Assembly: GCA_027486405.1 (NCBI GenBank) | Contig: JAIXPD010000013.1 | Location: forward strand, 1 to 43,560 | DNA: 43,560 bases | DNA from: Azospirillum sp. | Lineage (GTDB): Bacteria > Pseudomonadota > Alphaproteobacteria > Azospirillales > Azospirillaceae | Direction of reading: 5' to 3' | Part shown: positions 38,378 to 43,560 of the stretch, in pieces | Numbering within the stretch: the stretch's first letter is position 1 | Layout of the letters: the number at the start of each line of letters is the position of its first letter | Translations under genes and position numbers: made by a program | The notes under the pieces: generated by a model | Seen by the model: the letters and a program-made list of their open reading frames with translations, nothing else | The model's database searches: none | What the model was told of the DNA's origin: nothing

Positions 38378-40303
38378 ATGAGCCAAAGCACCGCCGCTCT
38401 CTTCGATCAGATGCACGCCCGCTCCCTGTCCGACCCCGAAGGCTTCTGGGCGGACGCGGCCAAGGACATCGTTTGGTCCAAGCCCTATGACCGGGTGCTG
38501 GACGACAGCGCCGCCCCCTTTTACCGCTGGTTCGTCGGCGGGGAGCTGAACACCTGCTACAACGCGGTGGACCGCCATGTGGAGGACGGGCGCGGCGCGC
38601 AGGCGGCGATCATCTACGACAGCCCGGTGACGCAGACCGTCCAGACCATCAGCTACGCCGAGTTGCAGGACCAGGTGGCGCGCTTTGCCGGGGCGCTGCG
38701 CGCGCAGGGCGTGGAGAAGGGCGACCGTGTCCTCCTCTACATGCCGATGATTCCGCAATCGGTCGTCGCCATGCTGGCCTGCGCCCGTCTGGGGGCGGTG
38801 CATTCGGTGGTGTTCGGCGGCTTCGCCCCGCACGAATTGGCGACCCGCATCAACGATTCCACCCCCAAGGTGATCGTGTCCGCCTCCTGCGGCATCGAAA
38901 CCAACCGGGTCATCAAATACAAGCCGATGCTCGATGCCGCGATTGAGCAGGCCGACCACAAGCCCGCCCACGTCATCGTCCTGCAACGCCCGCAGGAAAC
39001 CGCGTCGATGATCCCCGGTCGCGACGTCGATTGGGTCGAGGCGGCGGCGGCGGCGGAACCGGCGGCCTGCGTGCCGGTGGCGGCGACCGATCCGCTCTAC
39101 ATCCTCTACACCTCCGGAACCACCGGCCAGCCCAAGGGCGTGGTGCGCGACAACGGCGGCCACGCGGTGGCGCTGCGCTGGACCATGCGCAACATCTACA
39201 ACGTCCAGCCGGGCGAGGTGTATTGGGCGGCGTCCGATGTGGGCTGGGTGGTCGGCCATTCCTACATCGTCTACGCGCCGCTGTTGACCGGGGCGACGAC
39301 GCTGGTGTTCGAAGGCAAGCCGGTCGGCACGCCCGACGCCGGGACCTTCTGGCGGGTGATCGAACAGCACAAGGTCGGCACGCTGTTCACCGCGCCCACC
39401 GCCTTCCGCGCCATCAAGCGCGAGGATCCCGACGCGCTGCTGCTGAAGAAATACGACCTGTCCCACTTCCGCGCCCTGTTCCTGGCCGGGGAGCGGTCGG
39501 ACCCCGACACCCTGCATTGGGCCGAGGATCACCTGAAGGTTCCGGTCATCGATCACTGGTGGCAGACCGAAACCGGTTGGGCGATTTCCGGCAACCCGCT
39601 GGGCGTCCATCTGTTCCCGATCAAATACGGCTCCGCCACCCGGCCGATGCCGGGCTGGGACGTGCGCGTGTTGAACGCGGAGTTGCAGGAGGTCCCGCGC
39701 GGCGACATCGGCGCGATCTGCGTCAAGCTGCCGTTGCCTCCGGGCACGCTGCCGACCCTGTGGAACGCCGACGAGCGTTTCAAGAAATCCTACCTCGCCG
39801 ACTATCCGGGCTATTACCAGACCGGCGACGCCGGGTTCATCGACGATGACGGCTATGTCTATGTGATGGCGCGGACCGACGACATCATCAACGTGGCCGG
39901 TCATCGCCTGTCCACCGGCGCGATGGAAGAGGTGCTGTCCAGCCACAAGGACGTGGCCGAATGCGCGGTGATCGGCGTGGCCGACGACCTCAAGGGACAG
40001 GTGCCGCTCGGTTTCGTCTGTCTGAAGGCGGGCGTCAGCCGCCCGCACGAGGACATCGTCAAGGAGGTGGTCCAGATGGTGCGCGACCAGATCGGCCCCG
40101 TCGCCGATTTCAAGCGCGCGTTGGTGGTCGACCGCCTGCCCAAGACCCGATCCGGCAAGATCCTGCGCGGGACGATGCAGAAGATCGCCGACAGCGCCGA
40201 TTACAAGATGCCCGCCACCATCGACGACCCCGGCATCCTGCCGGAAATCGCCGAGGCGCTGAAGACGCTGGGCTACGCCAAGACCAGCGCCCTTCCCCAG
40301 TGA
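38378..40303 (+). CDS. prpE: propionyl-CoA synthetase PrpE
   Basis: The 641-aa AMP-forming ligase activates propionate. Features: an ACAS N-terminal domain (PEGFWADAAKDIVWSKPYDR, ~20-39), the P-loop YILYTSGTTGQPKGVVRDNG (~245), WAASDVGWVVGHSYIVYAPL, FEGKPVGTPDAG and DHWWQTETGWAI, and the C-terminal PKTRSGKILRGTM with the acylatable catalytic Lys. The VVRDNG and GKPVGTPDAG motifs favour PrpE over acetyl-CoA synthetase. Start: ATG at 38378 with AAGGA 8 bases upstream. No prpBCD genes accompany it. A terminator follows at 40406. Confidence 0.94.
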   Translation: MSQSTAALFDQMHARSLSDPEGFWADAAKDIVWSKPYDRVLDDSAAPFYRWFVGGELNTCYNAVDRHVEDGRGAQAAIIYDSPVTQTVQTISYAELQDQVARFAGALRAQGVEKGDRVLLYMPMIPQSVVAMLACARLGAVHSVVFGGFAPHELATRINDSTPKVIVSASCGIETNRVIKYKPMLDAAIEQADHKPAHVIVLQRPQETASMIPGRDVDWVEAAAAAEPAACVPVAATDPLYILYTSGTTGQPKGVVRDNGGHAVALRWTMRNIYNVQPGEVYWAASDVGWVVGHSYIVYAPLLTGATTLVFEGKPVGTPDAGTFWRVIEQHKVGTLFTAPTAFRAIKREDPDALLLKKYDLSHFRALFLAGERSDPDTLHWAEDHLKVPVIDHWWQTETGWAISGNPLGVHLFPIKYGSATRPMPGWDVRVLNAELQEVPRGDIGAICVKLPLPPGTLPTLWNADERFKKSYLADYPGYYQTGDAGFIDDDGYVYVMARTDDIINVAGHRLSTGAMEEVLSSHKDVAECAVIGVADDLKGQVPLGFVCLKAGVSRPHEDIVKEVVQMVRDQIGPVADFKRALVVDRLPKTRSGKILRGTMQKIADSADYKMPATIDDPGILPEIAEALKTLGYAKTSALPQ

Positions 40304-40405
40304 TCGGGCGGCAATGATCGGGCCGCAATGATCGGGGCGGTCATCATGGCGCTCTGACGCTTTCCCCGGCGCGGCTGGCCCATCACGGCGGCATCGGGTG
40401 TGAGC

Positions 40406-40446
40406 AAAAGCCCTTCTCCCAATGCGGGAGAAGGGCTTTTTGTTTG
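40406..40446 (+). terminator. Rho-independent terminator after prpE
   Basis: AAAAGCCCTTCTCCC (40406-40420) and GGGAGAAGGGCTTTTT (40426-40441) form a perfect long stem with a five-base loop and a T-rich tail (TTTTTGTTT). Confidence 0.95.
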
Positions 40447-40596
40447 CGCCTTTTGCGCGGGTGCTGTTGTTCGGATTCCGTTCCGATGCTAGGTTTCCTC
40501 TCCGTTTCCAGCGCGTTGGACGTTGCGGGGCGTGTGTGGGGCGGGTCTGGCGGGAAGGAGTTCCGGGGTGCGGGCAGCGGTTGGGGGCGGGATGCC

Positions 40597-41277
40597 ATGA
40601 TGGCCTCGTCGCACATCATCGTCGGTGCCGCGACCTGGACCTGGCTGGCGTCCCGGTTCGGGTTGCCGCCGCTTGACCCACTGGGCATCGGTCTGGCGGT
40701 GTTGGGGGCGTTGGCCCCGGACATCGACCACCCCAAATCGACGCTGGGCAGCCGGTTGAAACCGATTTCGGTGCCGATCTCGCTGGTGTTCGGTCATCGC
40801 GGCATCACCCATTCGCTGTTCGCCGTCGCCGCCTGCGCGTGGCTGTTCGCCCACAGCGGGGTGGACACGAGTCTCAGCGCGCCGTTTCTGGTTGGCTATC
40901 TCACCCATCTGGCCGGTGATCTGCTGTCGCCGTCCGGCTTGCCCTTGCTCTATCCGCTGAAACGGCGGCGCACCTTTGCCTTGCCGATCATCAAGACCGG
41001 CGGCTTTTCCGAACAGTTGGTGGTCGTGCTGCTGTGCGGCTGGCTGATCTCCAGCCTGTTCGGCTGCGATTGGCGCGGGGTGATGGACACCCACGCGTGG
41101 CGAAGCGCCGCCGCGCTGTGGGCGGAGGCGGGCGACCGCGTGTCGGGCCTGCGCCCGATGGGCGAGGGGAGTGGCGTTTCCGAATGGCCCCCCCGCAAAC
41201 CACTGGGCAAACCACTGGGCAAACCGCCGACCACGCCATCGCATCCGATGGCGTCGGCCGCCTGCGGGCTGTGCTGA
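40597..41277 (+). CDS. YdjM-like membrane-bound metal-dependent hydrolase (DUF457)
   Basis: The 226-aa membrane protein contains APDIDHPKSTLGSRLKP (~44-60), GHRGITHSLFAVAACAW (~67-83) and GYLTHLAGDLLSPSGLPLLY (~96-115): the His/Asp motifs of the LexA-regulated membrane-bound metal-dependent hydrolase family. The activity is uncharacterised. Two adjacent ATGs (40597, 40600) follow a G-rich binding site. The C-terminal ~30 residues (KPLGKPLGKPPTTPSHPM) are low-complexity, encoded by a 12-bp tandem repeat at 41195-41225, and probably variable. No LexA box was recognised upstream. Confidence 0.83.
   Translation: MMASSHIIVGAATWTWLASRFGLPPLDPLGIGLAVLGALAPDIDHPKSTLGSRLKPISVPISLVFGHRGITHSLFAVAACAWLFAHSGVDTSLSAPFLVGYLTHLAGDLLSPSGLPLLYPLKRRRTFALPIIKTGGFSEQLVVVLLCGWLISSLFGCDWRGVMDTHAWRSAAALWAEAGDRVSGLRPMGEGSGVSEWPPRKPLGKPLGKPPTTPSHPMASAACGLC
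41195..41225. repeat. 12-bp tandem repeat inside YdjM-like gene
   Basis: GCAAACCACTGG at 41195-41206 and 41207-41218, plus a partial third copy. It is in frame and encodes repeated KPLG. It lies in the dispensable C-terminal tail. Confidence 0.9.
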
Positions 41278-41329
41278 TCACCGGTGGGCGGCCGATTTGT
41301 GGGCGGCTGATTCGGACTGTGACAGGCTC

Positions 41330-41358
41330 TTGACAGTCCAGCCGGAAGAGCGCAGGCT
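41330..41358 (+). promoter_or_regulatory. candidate promoter of element E2
   Basis: TTGACA (41330-41335), a 17-bp spacer, then CAGGCT (41353-41358). It is placed as in E1 and E3 relative to the upstream ORF. Downstream sequence up to the GAGGTGA block is also similar between E1 and E2 (CTTTCCTTATAG and CTTCTCCTTACAG). Confidence 0.5.
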
Positions 41359-41379
41359 TTCCTTATAGTAATCGTTGAG

Positions 41380-41463
41380 GTGATCGAAAGGTCTCGGGGT
41401 TCCGGCGATCTGTGATTGCGCCCCCGAACATCGTCTGCGGTTTCTGACAGCCAGGGAGGGTGA
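41380..41463 (+). pseudogene. upstream ORF of E2, interrupted by TGA at codon 12
   Basis: The frame matching the upstream ORFs of E1 and E3 starts at GTG 41380, reads MIERSRGSGDL, meets TGA (41413-41415) and continues open from TTG 41416 to the conserved end GGA GGG TGA. It may be degenerate, or TTG 41416 may be used. Total span (28 codons) is like E1. Confidence 0.3.
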
Positions 41464-41495
41464 GTAAGATCATGACCCCACCGACGCTTACCTGA
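41460..41495 (+). CDS. conserved micro-ORF of element E2 (MSKIMTPPTLT)
   Basis: 11 codons from GTG, or 7 from the ATG at 41472. Compared with E1 it has ACC for ACT (both Thr), ACG for GCG (Thr for Ala) and ACC for ACG (both Thr), with TGA stop kept. The GTG overlaps the preceding TGA. Not shown to be translated. Confidence 0.45.
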   Translation: MSKIMTPPTLT

Positions 41496-41577
41496 GCATG
41501 CCGATCTGGTCGGCCCAGACAATTGGATTGCCAAACGCCGCAAGGCGATAGATTGACCAACCGCGTGGTTGGTAACA

Positions 41578-41613
41578 GAAACCCCCGCCTTGTTTTGCGG
41601 GGGTTTCTTTTTT
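41578..41613 (+). terminator. Rho-independent terminator of element E2
   Basis: GAAACCCCCGC (41578-41588) pairs with GCGGGGGTTTC (41597-41607), followed by six Ts. The stem sequence is identical to that of E3. Confidence 0.93.
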
Positions 41614-41657
41614 GTTGGTCGCATATTTGCGAAAAGAGAATGCGCTGACTTTTTGTC

Positions 41658-41686
41658 TTGACGACGTCCCGGGACAGGCGCATCAT
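41658..41686 (+). promoter_or_regulatory. candidate promoter of element E3
   Basis: TTGACG (41658-41663), a 17-bp spacer, then CATCAT (41681-41686), 51 bases from TTGACG to the upstream-ORF GTG as in the other copies. Confidence 0.48.
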
Positions 41687-41708
41687 TGTCTTGACGATAA
41701 ACGCAGAG

Positions 41709-41804
41709 GTGACAGACAAGCGCTCCTGTACCGGTCTCCTTCAAGCGATTGCGCCTCGGCGTCGGGCTTGTGAAGGGCAGAGTTTCCGCAGCAAGGGAGG
41801 GTGA
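41709..41804 (+). CDS. upstream short ORF of element E3, 31 codons
   Basis: GTG start inside the conserved GAGGTGA block. The product begins MTDKRSCTGLLQAIAPRR and ends SFRSKGG. The ending RSKGG and the GTGA stop/start overlap are shared with E1. The middle is not conserved. Translation is unproven. Confidence 0.35.
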   Translation: MTDKRSCTGLLQAIAPRRRACEGQSFRSKGG

Positions 41805-41836
41805 GTAAGATCATGACTCCACCGGCGTTTGCTTGA
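41801..41836 (+). CDS. conserved micro-ORF of element E3 (MSKIMTPPAFA)
   Basis: 11 codons from GTG, or 7 from the ATG at 41813. It differs from E1 by Phe for Leu and Ala for Thr at the last two codons, keeps Pro-Pro and the TGA stop, and has AGGGAGG directly before the GTG. Expression is not shown. Confidence 0.45.
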   Translation: MSKIMTPPAFA

Positions 41837-41936
41837 CGATGATTTTCTGTGTGACACTCTGAAGTCCTGTTGCCTGTGACCAATCGGGTTTTTCTTTGAT
41901 TGGTCTGTGATGTGCGGATCCGATGCATCCGTTCTT

Positions 41937-41970
41937 GAAACCCCCGCCCCGGTTGCGGGGGTTTCTTTTT
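41937..41970 (+). terminator. Rho-independent terminator of element E3
   Basis: GAAACCCCCGC (41937-41947) pairs with GCGGGGGTTTC (41955-41965), followed by five Ts. Confidence 0.93.
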
Positions 41971-42030
41971 GCGCTGGGCTGGATCGTGTTGATGCGCCCG
42001 GTGTTGAGGCCCGCGTGGTGATGACGCTCG

Positions 42031-42062
42031 CCCGCGATCAAGCTTGCCCGCGATCAAGCTCG
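42031..42062. repeat. 16-bp direct repeat upstream of binding-protein gene
   Basis: CCCGCGATCAAGCT occurs at 42031-42044 and 42047-42060, period 16 (about 1.5 helical turns). It lies directly upstream of, and touches, the candidate promoter at 42060-42088. Two such sites could be operators, or a slippage duplication. Confidence 0.7.
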
Positions 42063-42088
42063 ACAGCGATAAAGTTTCATACGATACT
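42060..42088 (+). promoter_or_regulatory. candidate promoter of the binding-protein gene
   Basis: TCGACA (42060-42065), a 17-bp spacer, then GATACT (42083-42088), 108 bases before the start codon. Its -35 box is the same as that proposed for the tRNA-Lys genes. Confidence 0.45.
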
Positions 42089-42196
42089 GTTGGCATATAG
42101 AAACTGTTTCCGGTCTTTGCGAATCCGCCGCCCCGGCGGCGCGGCAACAGCCGGATCCGCGCGGTGCGCGGCACCAAAATCAAATGGGAGGATGAT

Positions 42197-43408
42197 GTGA
42201 GCCTTTCGATGCGGCCTTTCGCCCTGGCGGCGGCGGTGTTGGCGACCAGCGCAAGCCTGGCCTGGGGGCAGGGCGTGAAGCCGGTGAAGATTGGCGTTCT
42301 GGTGGACGAGGCGGGCTTTGCCTCCGACATCGGCGGCAAGGGGGCGACCATCGCCGCCCAGATGGCGGTCGAGGATTTCGGCGGCAAGCTGCTGGATCGC
42401 CCGATCGAGGTGATCGCCGCCGACATGCAGAACAAGCCGGACGTCGCGTCCAACATCGTCCGCCGCTGGTTCGACGTGGAGGGCGTCGACATGGTGACGG
42501 ACATCCCGGTGTCGTCGGTGGCGCTGGCGGTGCAGGCGGTGGCGCGGGAAAAGAAAAAGGTGCTGATGATCAGCGCAGCGACCACGACCGAGCTGACCAA
42601 CGGCCAATGCTCCCCCTACACCATCCATTGGGCCGACGACACGGCGTCGCTGGCGGTGGGGGCGACGCGCGCGGTGGTGCAGGCGGGCGGGACCTCCTGG
42701 TACTTCATCACCGCCGATTTCGCCTTTGGCACCGCGATGGAAAAGGCGGCGACCGACGCGATCAAGGCGGCGGGCGGCACGGTTCTGGGCAGCGTCAAGC
42801 ACCCGATCGGGACCAGCGATTTCGGATCCTACCTGCTGTCGGCCCAGGGCAGCGGGGCGAAGGTGGTGGCGCTGGCCAACGTCGGGGCCGACACCATCGG
42901 CGCGATCAAGCAGGCCGGTGAGTTCGGGCTGATCGCCGGTGGCCAGCGCATGGTCGGCTACATCGTCTTCATCACCGATGTGCATTCGCTGGGGCTGGAA
43001 CTGGCCAAGGGGCTGTATGTGACCGAAGGTTTCTATTGGGACCAGAACGACCAGACGCGGGCGTGGTCCAAGCGCTTCTTCGACCGTCATGGCAAGATGC
43101 CCAGCAAGGAACAGGCGAACACCTATCTGGCGACCAGCCATTGGCTGAAGGCGGCGCGTCAGGCGGGCACGACCGACGCCGAGGCGGTGACGGCGGCGAT
43201 GAAGGCGATGCCGACCGATTATTTCGGCACCCCCGGCAGCGTCCGCAAGGATGGCCGCGTGCTCTACGACCTGTCGCTCTATCAGGTGAAGACCCCGGCG
43301 GACAGCAAGGCCCCGTGGGACTATTACACCCGCGTCCGCAACATCCCGGCGGACGAGGCGTTCCTGCCCCTGGAAAAAAGCACATGCTCCTTCATCACTG
43401 GAAAGTGA
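42197..43408 (+). CDS. ABC transporter periplasmic substrate-binding protein (branched-chain amino acid type)
   Basis: The 403-aa type I periplasmic binding protein of the LivK/urea/amide family. Signal peptide MRPFALAAAVLATSASLAWG, then VKIGVLVDEAGFASDIGGKG (strand 1), MAVEDFGGKLLDRPIEVIAA, ISAATTTELTNGQCSPYTIH, a hinge region, and TSDFGSYLLSAQGSGAKVVA. It would deliver an amino acid, amide or aromatic acid to a Liv-type permease. The ligand is not evident, and no permease or ATPase gene lies within the window. GTG start with GGGAGG 5 bases upstream (an ATG at 42209 is the alternative). Ends 32 bases before a dispersed repeat. Confidence 0.9.
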   Translation: MSLSMRPFALAAAVLATSASLAWGQGVKPVKIGVLVDEAGFASDIGGKGATIAAQMAVEDFGGKLLDRPIEVIAADMQNKPDVASNIVRRWFDVEGVDMVTDIPVSSVALAVQAVAREKKKVLMISAATTTELTNGQCSPYTIHWADDTASLAVGATRAVVQAGGTSWYFITADFAFGTAMEKAATDAIKAAGGTVLGSVKHPIGTSDFGSYLLSAQGSGAKVVALANVGADTIGAIKQAGEFGLIAGGQRMVGYIVFITDVHSLGLELAKGLYVTEGFYWDQNDQTRAWSKRFFDRHGKMPSKEQANTYLATSHWLKAARQAGTTDAEAVTAAMKAMPTDYFGTPGSVRKDGRVLYDLSLYQVKTPADSKAPWDYYTRVRNIPADEAFLPLEKSTCSFITGK

Positions 43409-43440
43409 TTGGAGTCTCTCAGCCCGGGGTGCGTCCGTTC

Positions 43441-43545
43441 CGCAGGGCAATCGCTTGAAGCGTCGTGCGACCGGCCAGAACAAGGGTTGCCACGGATTTC
43501 ACGGATTTTTCCACGGATTTCGCGGAACCTGTCTCAGAAGCATCC
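43441..43545. repeat. dispersed ~105-bp repeat, copy 2
   Basis: Homologous to 11378-11485, same orientation. It shares the CGCAGGGCAATCGCTTGAAG start, CACGGATTTCACGGATTTTT and the ending GCATCC. It lies downstream of the binding-protein gene near the window edge, so any inverted partner would be outside. Confidence 0.8.
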
Positions 43546-43560
43546 GCTTGCGATCAACCC

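Larger units (their letters stand above)
41365..41613 (+). ncRNA. small-RNA-like element E2 with short ORFs
   Basis: Inferred ~250-nt transcript, 5' end estimated. It has the conserved GAGGTGA block (41377), a core identical to E1 and E3 over 20 bases from AGGGAGGGTGAGTAAGATCA, a hairpin ACCAACC/GGTTGGT (41556-41573) and a terminator at 41578-41613. The upstream ORF carries an in-frame TGA, unlike E1 and E3. It lies head to tail with E3, suggesting local duplication. Confidence 0.6.
41693..41970 (+). ncRNA. small-RNA-like element E3 with short ORFs
   Basis: Inferred ~278-nt transcript, 5' end estimated. It has the GAGGTGA block (41706), the conserved core at 41794-41833, a hairpin GACCAATC/GATTGGTC (41878-41905) and a terminator at 41937-41970. 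It carries an uninterrupted 31-codon upstream ORF and the micro-ORF. It ends 226 bases before the binding-protein gene. Confidence 0.6.
41278..42196. other. 919-bp intergenic region with tandem elements E2 and E3
   Basis: No conventional gene. It contains two plus-strand small-RNA-like elements (E2 about 41330-41613; E3 about 41658-41970) in tandem, then 226 bp leading to the binding-protein gene. That last part has a 16-bp direct repeat and a candidate promoter. Long minus-strand readings through this region lack coding bias. Confidence 0.75.

Noticed and set aside
38378..40303. Acetyl-CoA synthetase (Acs) annotation
   Set aside because: VVRDNG after the P-loop and GKPVGTPDAG fit PrpE better than Acs.

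Overview
The window looks like chromosomal DNA of a high-GC alphaproteobacterium, most plausibly a Rhodospirillales (Azospirillum/Rhodospirillum-like) organism. This is inferred from a Ros/MucR-type regulator, two chemoreceptors of alphaproteobacterial style, an acetoacetyl-CoA synthetase and PrpE typical of polyhydroxybutyrate/propionate metabolism, and the miaA-ilvBHC neighbourhood. No taxonomic search could be run. Nearly all genes have strong GC bias at third codon positions. The clear exception is an AT-rich stretch at about 32.28-34.66 kb.

Layout. 0-2.0 kb: a palindromic REP-like repeat, a small hypothetical gene and a globin-coupled chemoreceptor. 2.1-7.4 kb: MucR-like regulator and HU (tandem), TerC-like membrane protein, HAD nucleotidase, acetoacetyl-CoA synthetase and a CYTH protein. 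7.5-11.4 kb: a large membrane chemoreceptor and an Eis-like acetyltransferase. 11.6-15.4 kb: a queuosine operon, queA-tgt-queF-queG, with overlapping genes. 15.5-22.2 kb: a multicopy small-RNA/short-ORF element, then miaA, an aminotransferase and ilvB-ilvH-ilvC. 22.3-27.6 kb: an SDR dehydrogenase and the cell-shape operon mreB-mreC-mreD-mrdA (no rodA behind it). 27.8-31.3 kb: YqhA-like membrane protein, PhoU, HisE and a methyltransferase. 32.0-32.2 kb: two identical tRNA-Lys(CUU) genes. 32.5-34.6 kb: a type I Thoeris anti-phage system (thsB TIR + thsA SIR2-SLOG). 34.6-41.3 kb: hemerythrin, PepF, a hypothetical protein, a DUF3574 protein, PrpE and a YdjM-like membrane protein. 41.3-43.5 kb: two more copies of the small element in tandem, and a branched-chain-amino-acid-type periplasmic binding protein.

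Two things stand out. First, the Thoeris pair: its proteins keep the residues expected for TIR and SIR2 catalysis, and it sits in AT-rich DNA between the tRNA-Lys pair and a hemerythrin gene whose last codons appear to come from the island. A palindromic repeat of a family also found between ilvB and ilvH lies between thsB and thsA. Second, and probably less described, three copies of an intergenic element at 15.54-15.83, 41.33-41.61 and 41.66-41.97 kb. Each has a TTGAC-type promoter box, a GTG-started upstream ORF, an overlapping 11-codon ORF (MSKIMTPPALT, MSKIMTPPTLT, MSKIMTPPAFA) and a Rho-independent terminator. The substitutions between copies fit a translated micro-ORF at least as well as a conserved hairpin, so these may be dual-function small RNAs or Pro-Pro stalling leader peptides.

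Other repeats include a ~105-bp dispersed element (11.4 and 43.45 kb), a 173-bp segment bounded by 19-bp perfect inverted repeats (11.4-11.6 kb), and a four-copy 14-bp tandem repeat (31.6 kb). All calls are by reading; no alignments or folding programs were run.
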